This document shows, piece after piece, positions 1 through 5,958 of a DNA stretch of 8,890 bases (the stretch's first letter is position 1; each line of letters opens with the position of its first letter). Position numbers and translations under genes: made by a program. The notes below the pieces were generated by a model. It had not been told where the DNA came from. It saw nothing but the letters and a program-made list of their open reading frames with translations, and did not search any database. The DNA is from an uncultured Actinomycetes bacterium (GTDB lineage: Bacteria; Actinomycetota; Thermoleophilia; Solirubrobacterales; Thermoleophilaceae), in NCBI GenBank assembly GCA_946481495.1, contig CAMLNW010000103.1, forward strand, positions 1-8,890, written 5' to 3'.

Positions 1-582
1 CTTCGGCGCCAGCGCCACCGCCTTCGCGGTCGCCAGCTTCTCGACCCGCTTGTCGCCCGCCAGCAGCGCATACTGCGCGAGCTGCAGGTAGGACGCGGCG
101 TCGTTGCCGTCGGCCGCGATGATCCGCGCAACCTTGACGGCCTGCTGTGGCTGGTTGAGCGCCGCGGTGTCGTAGACCTGCAACGCAACGCGCGCCAGCG
201 AGGCGTCGGGCTCGCCCTTTTCGACTTTCAGGTAGGCAGTCCAGTTCTCACCCGCCTTGCGCAGCTCGTCCTGCGCATCGGCAGGGAAGACGCCCTGGTC
301 GTTCGCCTGGGCGATCGCCAGCGAGTAGTAGTCGCGCACGAGCTCCTTGTGCGGATTCGTCGCCTGCGGGTTCGCCTGCGCGCGCTCCTCGTTCTTGTCG
401 ACGCGCTCCTCGACGATATCGTTGCCGCTGCCGCCGTTGTTGCCGGAGAAGGCATCGAACAGGCCACCCGAGACGTCGCCGCCGATGCCGAACAGCACCA
501 GCCCGCCACCCATTAGGACGGCGAGCATCAGATAGACGGCCTGCACCACACGGCGGCGCTTCCCCTGAAGATCGAACAGCAT
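1..582 (-). CDS. Membrane-anchored helical-repeat (TPR-like) protein, C-terminus beyond window
   Basis: The frame is open from ATG at 582 to the window edge, giving 194 residues with no stop, so the C-terminus is missing. Residues 1-11 are basic (MLFDLQGKRRR), followed by one hydrophobic segment at about 14-34. A Gly/Asn/Ser-rich linker lies at 35-54, then a charged helix at 55-72. Residues 80-194 look like paired amphipathic helices rich in Ala and Leu, as in tetratricopeptide repeats (for example SYLQLAQYALLAGDKRVEKL). This suggests a short cytoplasmic tail, a membrane anchor and an extracytoplasmic repeat domain that binds other proteins. The gene starts 17 bases after the tatC stop, so it is probably co-transcribed with tatAC. 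No clear Shine-Dalgarno sequence is visible. I recognise this as a type of protein seen in Solirubrobacterales but know no function for it. Membrane topology is fairly sure; the TPR assignment is tentative. Confidence 0.75.
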   Translation of the reverse strand, partial: MLFDLQGKRRRVVQAVYLMLAVLMGGGLVLFGIGGDVSGGLFDAFSGNNGGSGNDIVEERVDKNEERAQANPQATNPHKELVRDYYSLAIAQANDQGVFPADAQDELRKAGENWTAYLKVEKGEPDASLARVALQVYDTAALNQPQQAVKVARIIAADGNDAASYLQLAQYALLAGDKRVEKLATAKAVALAPK

Positions 583-599
583 GTCGGAGCGGAGACTAG

Positions 600-1367
600 C
601 TAGGAACTCTCGGTCGCGGCGACTTCTGCCGCCTCGGCGTCTCCGCGACTCATCCAAGCGGCGAGCACGATGCTCAGCTCGTAGAGGATCAGCAGGGGCA
701 CCATCTCGAGCAGCATCGTGATCGGATCGATCGTCGGCAGCAGCGCCGCGAGCACGGCGATCGCGAGGATCGCGTAGCGGCGGTTGTGGCGCAGCTGCTC
801 GACCGTGACGATGTTGACGCGCACCAGCGCGACGATCGCGATCGGGACCTGGAAGCCGAGGCCCATCGCCAGCATCGTCATCGTCGAGAAGCTGTAGTAG
901 TCGCGCGCCCGCACCTGGGTGTTGAACTCGCTGGCGTTGAAGCTGAGCAGGAAGTCCGTCGCCGGCGGCAGCACGACGAAGTAGCAGAACAGGACGCCGG
1001 CGATGAAGAGGAACGGCGACATCAGCATCAGCGGCTTCGCGACCCGCTTCTCGGTCGGGCTGAACGCCGGCAGCACGAACGCGTAGAGCTGGTAGAGGAT
1101 CACCGGCAGCGCGAGCAGGATCGCCGCGTAAGCCGCGTTGGTGAAGGTCGTCGTGAACGGCTCGGTGACGCCGAAGGTCAGCGGCTGGTCGTACTTGTCC
1201 GGCAGCGGCTTGTTGACAATCTCGAGGATTCGGTGGTTCTGCCAGCCGCAGATCGCGAAAGCGAAGACGAACGCGCCGATCGCGACGATCAGCCGCGAGC
1301 GCAGCTCGTCGAGATGGTCGACGAGCGTCAGCTGCTCCTCGTGGGAGACAGGCTTCACCCGCGGCAT
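600..1367 (-). CDS. tatC: Sec-independent protein translocase TatC
   Basis: This 255-residue protein is the multispanning receptor of the twin-arginine pathway, which recognises RR signal peptides and exports folded proteins across the cytoplasmic membrane. Family marks are the N-terminal VDHLDELRSRL (16-26, signal-binding glutamate region), FGVTEPF (65-71), FVLPAFSPTEKR (97-108, with conserved E106), GLGFQVPIAI (169-178) and PTIDP (211-215). Six hydrophobic stretches fit the usual topology, and the length is typical. An AGGAG Shine-Dalgarno sequence lies upstream of ATG 1367. tatA ends 33 bases before it. In the fifth motif, glutamine 173 sits where many TatC proteins, including that of E. 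coli, have glutamate. The acidic C-terminal tail (243-255) is variable in the family. No tatB-like gene is in the window. Confidence 0.97.
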   Translation of the reverse strand: MPRVKPVSHEEQLTLVDHLDELRSRLIVAIGAFVFAFAICGWQNHRILEIVNKPLPDKYDQPLTFGVTEPFTTTFTNAAYAAILLALPVILYQLYAFVLPAFSPTEKRVAKPLMLMSPFLFIAGVLFCYFVVLPPATDFLLSFNASEFNTQVRARDYYSFSTMTMLAMGLGFQVPIAIVALVRVNIVTVEQLRHNRRYAILAIAVLAALLPTIDPITMLLEMVPLLILYELSIVLAAWMSRGDAEAAEVAATESS

Positions 1368-1400
1368 CGGATCCGCCTCTCCTAGGTCTCGCGCAGGCGG

Positions 1401-1628
1401 TTAGGAGCTGTGGCGGGCCGGCTCGGAGGACTCGGTGCGCACGGGCTCGGGCTTCGCGTCCGCGGCGTCGAGCTCGTCGTGGTCCTTGCTCTTGCCGGTG
1501 ACCGAATCCTTGAACTCGCGCATCCCGCCGCCCAGCGAGCGGCCGAGCTGCGGCAGGCGCTTCGGGCCGAAGATGAGCAGCACTACGACGAGGACGATGA
1601 TGATCTCTAGCGGGCCGATGTTAGGCAT
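1401..1628 (-). CDS. tatA: Twin-arginine translocase subunit TatA
   Basis: This 75-residue protein is the pore-forming or membrane-weakening subunit of the Tat translocase. It has the complete TatA layout: a short transmembrane helix at about 7-20 (PLEIIIVLVVVLLIF) with a polar residue near its start (E8), the FGPKRLP hinge at 20-26, an amphipathic helix at 27-46 containing the family's LGRSLGGGMREFK, and an acidic, flexible tail. The start is supported by AGGAG five bases before ATG 1628. The gene sits between dcd and tatC on the same strand. The Rieske protein encoded further along the window carries a twin-arginine signal and is a likely client. TatB-type proteins have longer cytoplasmic tails, so TatA (or the TatE variant) is the better call. 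Confidence 0.95.
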   Translation of the reverse strand: MPNIGPLEIIIVLVVVLLIFGPKRLPQLGRSLGGGMREFKDSVTGKSKDHDELDAADAKPEPVRTESSEPARHSS

Positions 1629-1652
1629 GGTCGCTCCTGGCGGAATCGGGGC

Positions 1653-1670
1653 GCCTCTGATGGTAGAGGC
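1653..1670. other. Short inverted repeat between dcd and tatA
   Basis: GCCTCT (1653-1658) and AGAGGC (1665-1670) form a perfect 6-base-pair stem with a 6-base loop, in the 75-base gap between the dcd stop and the tatA start. No T-run follows on either strand, so a classical intrinsic terminator is not supported. It could be a weak transcription attenuator, a protein site in a tatA promoter (TACCAT in the loop on the minus strand is a poor -10 match), or chance. Confidence 0.3.
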
Positions 1671-1703
1671 TGCAGGAGTGTGCGGGGCGCTTGTGGGAGC
1701 GGA

Positions 1704-2276
1704 TCAGCGCGCCGGGTCGAAGTTCTTGTAGAACCGGCTTGGCGTCGGCTCGCCCTGGCCTTGGTACTTGCTGCCCTTGTCCTTGGCGCCGTAGGGCACC
1801 TCGACCGCGCCGTCCATGCGCATGAACGAGAGCTGGCCGATCGGCATGCCCTCGTAGATCGTGATCGGCAGGTTGGCGACGTTCGAGAGCTCGAGCGTCA
1901 GGTTGCCGGAGAAGCCCGGGTCGACGAAGCCGGCGGTCGAGTGGATCAGCAGTCCGAGCCGGCCGAGCGAGCTCTTGCCCTCGAGCCGCGCGACCAGGTC
2001 GTCGGGCAGCGTTACGCGCTCGAGCGTCTGGCCCAGTACGAACTCGCCCGGGTGAAGGATGAACGGCTCGTCGCCGCTGACCTCGACCAGCTCGGTCAGC
2101 TCCTCCATCGGCTGGCGGACGTCGATATAGGGGTAGCGCGCGTTGTGGAAGACGCGGAAGCGGCGGTCGACGCGCACATCGATGCTCGACGGCTGGATCA
2201 AGCTCGCGTCGTAGGGCTCGATCTCGATGCGGTCGGCCTCGATCTCGCTGCGGATCGTCTTGTCGCTGAGGACCAC
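1704..2276 (-). CDS. dcd: dCTP deaminase, probably bifunctional dUMP-forming
   Basis: This 190-residue enzyme deaminates dCTP on the way to dUMP, the precursor for dTTP. The family core is plain: QPSSIDVR (28-35), HPGEFVLG (75-82), [14 protein letters not shown] (97-110), [13 protein letters not shown] (112-124) and [13 protein letters not shown] (126-138). E129 matches the catalytic glutamate. [13 protein letters not shown] near the C-terminus closes the nucleotide site. Length and sequence are very close to what I recall of Mycobacterium tuberculosis Dcd, which combines dCTP deaminase and dUTPase activity and releases dUMP directly. The HSTAG stretch with A115 agrees with that type, so dUMP formation is likely but inferred. 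The GTG start at 2276 gives the usual N-terminus (VLSDKTIR); no clear ribosome site precedes it. The gene heads a minus-strand run with tatA, tatC and a membrane protein, and diverges from the zinc-ribbon gene. Confidence 0.96.
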   Translation of the reverse strand: MVLSDKTIRSEIEADRIEIEPYDASLIQPSSIDVRVDRRFRVFHNARYPYIDVRQPMEELTELVEVSGDEPFILHPGEFVLGQTLERVTLPDDLVARLEGKSSLGRLGLLIHSTAGFVDPGFSGNLTLELSNVANLPITIYEGMPIGQLSFMRMDGAVEVPYGAKDKGSKYQGQGEPTPSRFYKNFDPAR

Positions 2277-2294
2277 GGCCCGGGCAGCCTACAG

Positions 2295-2342
2295 CGCATA
2301 CCTGTCCGACGGTGGGTAAAGGATCGGGTATGCGTTACCGAT
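2295..2342. promoter_or_regulatory. Inverted repeats in the dcd / zinc-ribbon divergent intergenic region
   Basis: The 73-base gap between the two divergent starts holds a perfect 8-base inverted repeat, CGCATACC (2295-2302) with GGTATGCG (2327-2334), separated by 24 bases. A second, shorter repeat, ATCGG (2323-2327) with CCGAT (2338-2342), overlaps its right arm. The region is richer in A and T than its surroundings. Such an arrangement could be an operator serving both genes, but I found no convincing -35/-10 pair on either strand and do not recognise the site as that of any known regulator. Confidence 0.3.
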
Positions 2343-2349
2343 ACGGGCG

Positions 2350-2697
2350 GTGATGGAGCCATACGATCGACATGATCAGACGGCGGTGGCCTCGATCGGG
2401 CAAGAGGCCGGCCTGCATGTCTGCGCCCGTTGCGCGTCGTCGTTGGTCCAGCCGGAGTGGTGGGAGGAGACCGAGGGTGGCTCTTGGCACGTCGGTCTGC
2501 GCTGCCCGGACTGCGAGCATCGCCACGAGGGCACTTACTCCCAGCGCGTCGTCGACGACTACGACGAACGGCTCAACGAGGGCTCCGACGAGCTCTCGAC
2601 CGCGTACCGGCGGCTGATGCGCGACAACCTCGTCGCGGAAATGGAGCGCTTTGCCGGCGCGTTGCGCGCCGGAGCGATCCTGCCCGAAGACTTCTAG
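2350..2697 (+). CDS. Small zinc-ribbon protein of unknown function
   Basis: This is the only plus-strand gene in the window and encodes 115 residues from GTG 2350 (or 114 from the adjacent ATG at 2353; both starts have weak ribosome sites). Two CxxC knuckles, CARC (25-28) and CPDC (52-55), are 23 residues apart, as in zinc ribbons. Trp-rich residues lie between them (EWWEET, SWHVGL). The rest is an acidic helical tail (DDYDERLNEG, then SDELSTAYRRLMRDNLVAEM) ending in PEDF. This suggests a metal-binding domain followed by a helix or coiled coil, perhaps a nucleic-acid or protein-binding adaptor. I do not recognise a named family. It diverges from dcd and converges on the polyprenyl synthase gene, with the stop codons overlapping. 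Codon usage matches its neighbours (G or C at third positions), so it is likely a real gene. Confidence 0.8.
   Translation: MMEPYDRHDQTAVASIGQEAGLHVCARCASSLVQPEWWEETEGGSWHVGLRCPDCEHRHEGTYSQRVVDDYDERLNEGSDELSTAYRRLMRDNLVAEMERFAGALRAGAILPEDF
2654..2672. terminator. GC hairpin at the convergent gene junction, possible bidirectional terminator
   Basis: CCGGCGCG (2654-2661) and CGCGCCGG (2665-2672) form a perfect 8-base-pair stem with a 3-base loop (TTG). On the minus strand it starts 21 bases after the hepT stop codon, the usual place for a terminator. On the plus strand it lies inside the last codons of the zinc-ribbon gene. There is no U-tract on either side, which is common for hairpin terminators in GC-rich actinobacteria but weakens the prediction. 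It also encodes Ala-Gly-Ala-Leu-Arg-Ala-Gly, so it may partly reflect codon bias. Confidence 0.4.
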
Positions 2698-3677
2698 GAG
2701 TAACGAGCCACGACGCCGTCGGCGACGAGGTCGAGTGCCTCGCGCTGCCGCGGCTCGAGGTCGATCGCAGCGAGGTCGCGCTTCGCTGAGGCGACGATCT
2801 CCAGCGCCTCGGCGCGGGACTCCTCGAGCGCACCGGTGGCAGCGATCCGGTCGCAGAGCGCCTCCGCCTCACGCGGGGTCGTCGCGGCGGCACGCAGATC
2901 GAGCGCCCGTAGCTCGATATCGCGTTCGCGGGCGACGATCAGCGGCAGGGTGACCGTCCCGTCGAGCAGATCGGTGCCGCGGTGCTTGCCTGTGTCCTCG
3001 ACCGGGCCGGAGACGTCGAGGACGTCGTCGAGGATCTGGAATGCGACGCCGATGCGATCGCCGAACGCGGCGAGCGCTTCGGCGCCAGCGGCGCGACCGC
3101 CGAGCTCGGCCCCAAGTCGACACGACGCGGCGAACAGACTGCCCGTCTTGAGCCCGCAGCGCTCGCGGTAGCGCGCGGCGGTCACGTCGAGCGACCAAGC
3201 GTCGTCGCGCTGCATCAGCTCCCCGCGCGCCAGCTCGGTCGAGGCCTTGGAGAGCGCCTGGACGGCAGCGGCACTGCCAGTCGCGGCAAGCTCCGCGAAG
3301 GCACGCGAGAAGAGCAGGTCGCCGGTCGCCACCGCCGCGTCGCGACCCGCCGTCGCGAAGACCGTCGGATAGCCGCGGCGCAGAGGAGCACGGTCGAGAA
3401 CGTCGTCGTGGACGAGCGTGGCCATGTGGAGCAGCTCGACGGAGGCCGCTGCCGCAACCACGCGCTCGTCCGGCTCGGTGCGGCCGGCGCAGAGGAACAC
3501 GAGCAGCGGCCGCAGCCGCTTGCCGCCCGCGGCGAGGGTTCCGCCAGCGTGGCCAGCGAGCACCTCGCCGTGCCCAGCCGCCACCTCGGCGAGTCGCGCC
3601 TCGGTGGACCGCAGACCGCTCGCCAGGCCGGGCCCTCCAGCCGCGAGCACGGGCACGAGCTGCTCGGCGGTGTTCAC
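2694..3677 (-). CDS. hepT: Trans-polyprenyl diphosphate synthase (long-chain, menaquinone side chain)
   Basis: This 327-residue all-helical enzyme adds isopentenyl diphosphate units to an allylic primer to build the menaquinone tail. It has the family motifs in order: GGKRLRPLL (51-59), first aspartate-rich motif DDVLD (91-95) inside LLHMATLVHDDVLD, LRRG (99-102), GD (119-120), and second motif FQILDDVLD (213-221) followed by GKHRGTDLLDGTVTLPLI. The residue five before the first DDxxD is alanine (A86), small as in long-chain synthases, rather than an aromatic as in farnesyl diphosphate synthases. Exact chain length (heptaprenyl or longer) cannot be read. The reading frame extends back to 3896, but that part overlaps ubiE and is Arg-rich non-homologous sequence. 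GTG 3677 has GGAGG just upstream and overlaps the ubiE stop by one base (TAGTG), implying translational coupling. The symbol is by homology; ispB-like naming is equally possible. Confidence 0.93.
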   Translation of the reverse strand: MNTAEQLVPVLAAGGPGLASGLRSTEARLAEVAAGHGEVLAGHAGGTLAAGGKRLRPLLVFLCAGRTEPDERVVAAAASVELLHMATLVHDDVLDRAPLRRGYPTVFATAGRDAAVATGDLLFSRAFAELAATGSAAAVQALSKASTELARGELMQRDDAWSLDVTAARYRERCGLKTGSLFAASCRLGAELGGRAAGAEALAAFGDRIGVAFQILDDVLDVSGPVEDTGKHRGTDLLDGTVTLPLIVARERDIELRALDLRAAATTPREAEALCDRIAATGALEESRAEALEIVASAKRDLAAIDLEPRQREALDLVADGVVARYS

Positions 3678-4387
3678 TACGCCTCCGGTACTGACCCGGA
3701 GTGAATGGCGATGATGCCGCCGGCGGTGAGGGTCCAGCCGACGTCGGTCAGGCCGGCGTCGGCCAGCTCGGCGGCGAGCTCGTTCGGGCCGGGGAAGCGG
3801 CGGACCGAGCTGGGCAGGTAGGTGTAGGCGTCGGAGTCGCCCGCGAAACGGCCAAGCGCCGGGACGGCGGTGTCGAACCAGAAGCGGAAGAACCACGACA
3901 GCGGGGGCTTCTGCGGCGTGGTGATCTCGAGCACGACGACGCGGCCGCCGGGGCGGACTACGCGCCGCATCTCGGCGAGGCCGCGGCCGAGGTCGGAGAA
4001 GTTGCGGGCGCCGAAGCCGACTGTCGCGGCGGCGAACTCGCCGTCGGCGTAGGGCAGCTCGAGCGCGCTGCCCTGCTCGAAGCGGATCCCGGGCGCCTTC
4101 TCGCGCGCCAGCTCGAGCATGCCCTCTGAGAAGTCAAGGCCGATGACCTCGCCGCTGTCGCCGACACGACCGCGCAGCTCGATCGCGAGATCGCCGGTGC
4201 CGGTCGCCACGTCGAGGACACGGTCGCCGGCGCCTACGTTGGCGATGTCCGCCGCACGCTCACGCCAGCGGCGGTCCATGCCCGCGGTCATGACCGCGTT
4301 CATCCGGTCGTAGACCCGCGCGATGCGATCGAACATCGCCTCGACCTGGGTCTCGGGGAGCGTTCCGCTGGCAGGCGCGGCGCTCAT
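3677..4387 (-). CDS. ubiE: Demethylmenaquinone methyltransferase (UbiE/MenG family)
   Basis: This 236-residue class I methyltransferase uses S-adenosylmethionine to methylate demethylmenaquinol, the last step of menaquinone synthesis. The N-terminal family signature is MFDRIARVYDRMN (18-30) with W41. The SAM-binding motif I is VLDVATGTGDLA (57-68), the acidic end of strand 2 is GLDFSEGM (83-90), GFGARNFSD (124-132) follows, and the second signature region is RRVVRPGGRVVVLEITTP (141-158). DAYTYLPSSVRRFP (186-199) is also typical of the family. The open frame extends back to 4588, but that part overlaps qcrC and is low-complexity; ATG 4387 gives the proper N-terminus. It starts 13 bases after the qcrC stop. 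Position between the bc complex and the polyprenyl synthase points to menaquinone rather than ubiquinone, so menG would be an equally good name. Confidence 0.95.
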   Translation of the reverse strand: MSAAPASGTLPETQVEAMFDRIARVYDRMNAVMTAGMDRRWRERAADIANVGAGDRVLDVATGTGDLAIELRGRVGDSGEVIGLDFSEGMLELAREKAPGIRFEQGSALELPYADGEFAAATVGFGARNFSDLGRGLAEMRRVVRPGGRVVVLEITTPQKPPLSWFFRFWFDTAVPALGRFAGDSDAYTYLPSSVRRFPGPNELAAELADAGLTDVGWTLTAGGIIAIHSGSVPEA

Positions 4388-4389
4388 CG

Positions 4390-4401
4390 GGCGGCGCCGC
4401 C
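4390..4401. repeat. 12-base perfect palindrome in the qcrC-ubiE gap
   Basis: The sequence GGCGGCGCCGCC is its own reverse complement and fills almost the whole 13-base gap between qcrC and ubiE, touching the qcrC stop codon. It includes the GGCGG that may act as the ubiE ribosome site. There is no loop, so a stable local RNA hairpin is doubtful. In DNA this rich in G and C such palindromes also occur by chance. Confidence 0.3.
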
Positions 4402-5159
4402 TACTTGGACTCGGACTCGCCGCCGCCGGAGGGCTCGGAGTCCTCGTTCTCGGCGCGCAGCGAAGCCACGAAGTTGACGAGCTCGTCGAACTGCTCCGGG
4501 TGCTCCTCGCGCAGGCTCTCGTACGACGGCATCGGCGCGGTCGGGTTGACGAGCGTACGGGCGATCGCGTCGCGGCCGAGACGGTCACCGATCTCGGTCA
4601 GGTTCGGGCCGAGCGTGTTGCCGTTCTCGCCGATCTTGTGGCAGCCGAGACAGCCCGATGCCGCGAGCACGTCGGCGCCGCGCTGGTACTGCGGCGCGAC
4701 CTCGATGTCGACCTCGCTCGGCGGACCGGCGAGCGCACCGAGCACCGTCAGGTAGGTCATCGCGGCGACGGTCGCGACGGCACCGATCATCGCGATCGGC
4801 CGCTTCATCGGGTGGCGCTCCGGGTTGCGGTCGTAGAACGGCAGCAGCAGGAGCAGCATCAGCGCGATCGTCGGAATGCCGATCGTCGCGACGAACACCA
4901 GCGCCGGCGGCTTGATCACGCGCAGCAGCTCGAAGAGGAAGAAGAAGTACCACTCGGGTCGCGGCGAGTAGGTGGTGGTCGTCGGGTCGGCCTTCGGGCC
5001 GAGCTCGGCACCGAACAGGACCGCCATCAGGATGATCACGGCGAGCGTGACCATCGCCATCGCCCCGTCCTTGGCGACGGCGTAGGGGAAGAACGGCTTG
5101 CCCTGGCTCTTGAGGATCGAGTACTCGCGGAGGTACTGCTCCTTCTCGCGCGCGTTCAC
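4401..5159 (-). CDS. qcrC: Menaquinol:cytochrome c reductase cytochrome b/c fusion subunit
   Basis: This 252-residue protein joins the C-terminal half of cytochrome b (subunit IV-like) to a monoheme cytochrome c, as in Bacillus QcrC, which has about the same length. Hydrophobic segments lie at about 34-52, 86-108 and 122-144. The quinol-oxidation motif PEWY is at 68-71, in SPRPEWYFFFLFELL. After a short linker the c domain has CLGCH (170-174), binding heme through C170 and C173 with H174 as one axial ligand; M210 in NPTAPMPSY is the likely second ligand. The tail from 237 is acidic and low-complexity. The GTG start at 5159 is set by AGGAG seven bases upstream, and only one base separates it from the qcrB stop. 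The c domain would face the outside and pass electrons from the Rieske centre onward. The canonical actinobacterial QcrC, a diheme protein, is built differently. Confidence 0.95.
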   Translation of the reverse strand: MNAREKEQYLREYSILKSQGKPFFPYAVAKDGAMAMVTLAVIILMAVLFGAELGPKADPTTTTYSPRPEWYFFFLFELLRVIKPPALVFVATIGIPTIALMLLLLLPFYDRNPERHPMKRPIAMIGAVATVAAMTYLTVLGALAGPPSEVDIEVAPQYQRGADVLAASGCLGCHKIGENGNTLGPNLTEIGDRLGRDAIARTLVNPTAPMPSYESLREEHPEQFDELVNFVASLRAENEDSEPSGGGESESK

Positions 5160-5160
5160 C

Positions 5161-5958
5161 TCAGATCTCCTCGCGCTGGAGCGACTTCTTCTCGGCCTTC
5201 AGCCACGGCGGGGCGCTCGTGCCGAGCTTCGCGACGAGGTAGAGGTGGGCACCGATCAACGCACCGATCAGGCCCGGGATCAACATCATGTGGAGCGCGT
5301 AGAAGCGGCTCAGCGTCGTCGCGCCGAACTCGGCGCCGCCGCGCATGAAGTCGGCCAGGTACGGGCCCATGATCGGACCGGACGCGTTGATGTTGACACC
5401 GACGACCGTCGCCCAGAACGACCGCTGGTCGAACGGCAGCAGGTAGCCGGTCAGGCCCATCATCAGCGTCAGCACCGTCAGCACTACGCCGATCACCCAG
5501 TTCAGCTCGCGCGGGTACTTGTAGGCGCCGAAGACGAAGGTGCGGCCCATGTGCAGGAACAGCAGGACGATCATCACCGTCGCGCCCCAGCGGTGCATGC
5601 CGCGGACGAGCTCGCCGAGGAAGAGGTCGTTGGTGATGTGGGCGGCCGACGTATAGGCGCGCGACGGGTCCGGCTCGTAGTACATCGCCAGGAAGACGCC
5701 GGTCACGGCCTGCGAGACGAAGGCGAACATCGTCGCCGAGCCGAGCGTGTAGAACCAGTTCGTTCCCTTCGGGACCTTGCGGAAGAGGAAGCCGCGCAGG
5801 AAGGGGCTGGCGCCCGTGCGCTCGTCGAGGTAGCCGAGCACGCCCGCGCCAGCCTCGGCGCCGTTGTGCTTGGCGCGCTCGAGCGGCGTCGGCGTCGCGC
5901 CATCGCGCTCGGCCGGTCGCGGCGGCGCGGGACGGAGGAACTTCGGCACCAAGCTCAT
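5161..5958 (-). CDS. qcrB: Menaquinol:cytochrome c reductase cytochrome b subunit (b6-type)
   Basis: This 265-residue protein is the four-helix N-terminal half of cytochrome b, holding both b hemes in the membrane. Ligand histidines are H122 and H136 in helix B (GMHRWGATVMIVLLFLHMGR) and H223 and H238 in helix D (RFYALHMM and GAHLYLV). Helix D has 14 residues between its histidines, the spacing of cytochrome b6 and Bacillus QcrB, against 13 in ordinary cytochrome b. PRELNW (149-154) and GLTGYLLPFDQ (168-178) are conserved in the family. At 69-74, FYTLGS aligns with the FYCLGG type region where b6 and Bacillus proteins have the cysteine that binds heme c_i; here it is T71. The N-terminal 35 or so residues are an extra Pro/Arg-rich extension relative to Bacillus QcrB. 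ATG 5958 overlaps the qcrA stop by four bases (ATGA). Confidence 0.96.
   Translation of the reverse strand: MSLVPKFLRPAPPRPAERDGATPTPLERAKHNGAEAGAGVLGYLDERTGASPFLRGFLFRKVPKGTNWFYTLGSATMFAFVSQAVTGVFLAMYYEPDPSRAYTSAAHITNDLFLGELVRGMHRWGATVMIVLLFLHMGRTFVFGAYKYPRELNWVIGVVLTVLTLMMGLTGYLLPFDQRSFWATVVGVNINASGPIMGPYLADFMRGGAEFGATTLSRFYALHMMLIPGLIGALIGAHLYLVAKLGTSAPPWLKAEKKSLQREEI

Noticed and set aside
1680..2375. Plus-strand open frame of 231 codons opposite dcd
   Set aside because: It is antisense to a clear dCTP deaminase gene and has charged repetitive composition without family features.
2961..3420. Two copies of DDVLD in the polyprenyl synthase, considered as an internal duplication
   Set aside because: They are the two standard aspartate-rich metal-binding motifs of the family, at the usual spacing.
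3678..3896. N-terminal extension of the polyprenyl synthase frame by 73 residues
   Set aside because: It lies wholly inside ubiE, is Arg/Pro/His-rich with no family likeness, and GTG 3677 has a strong ribosome site and gives the normal synthase N-terminus.
4388..4588. N-terminal extension of the ubiE frame by 67 residues
   Set aside because: It overlaps the end of qcrC, is low-complexity Ser/Arg/Thr sequence, and ATG 4387 gives the expected methyltransferase N-terminus.
4323..5348. Long plus-strand open frame of 341 codons opposite ubiE, qcrC and qcrB
   Set aside because: It is antisense to three firm genes, its product is Arg/Glu/Val-rich low-complexity sequence, and such frames are expected opposite GC-rich coding DNA.
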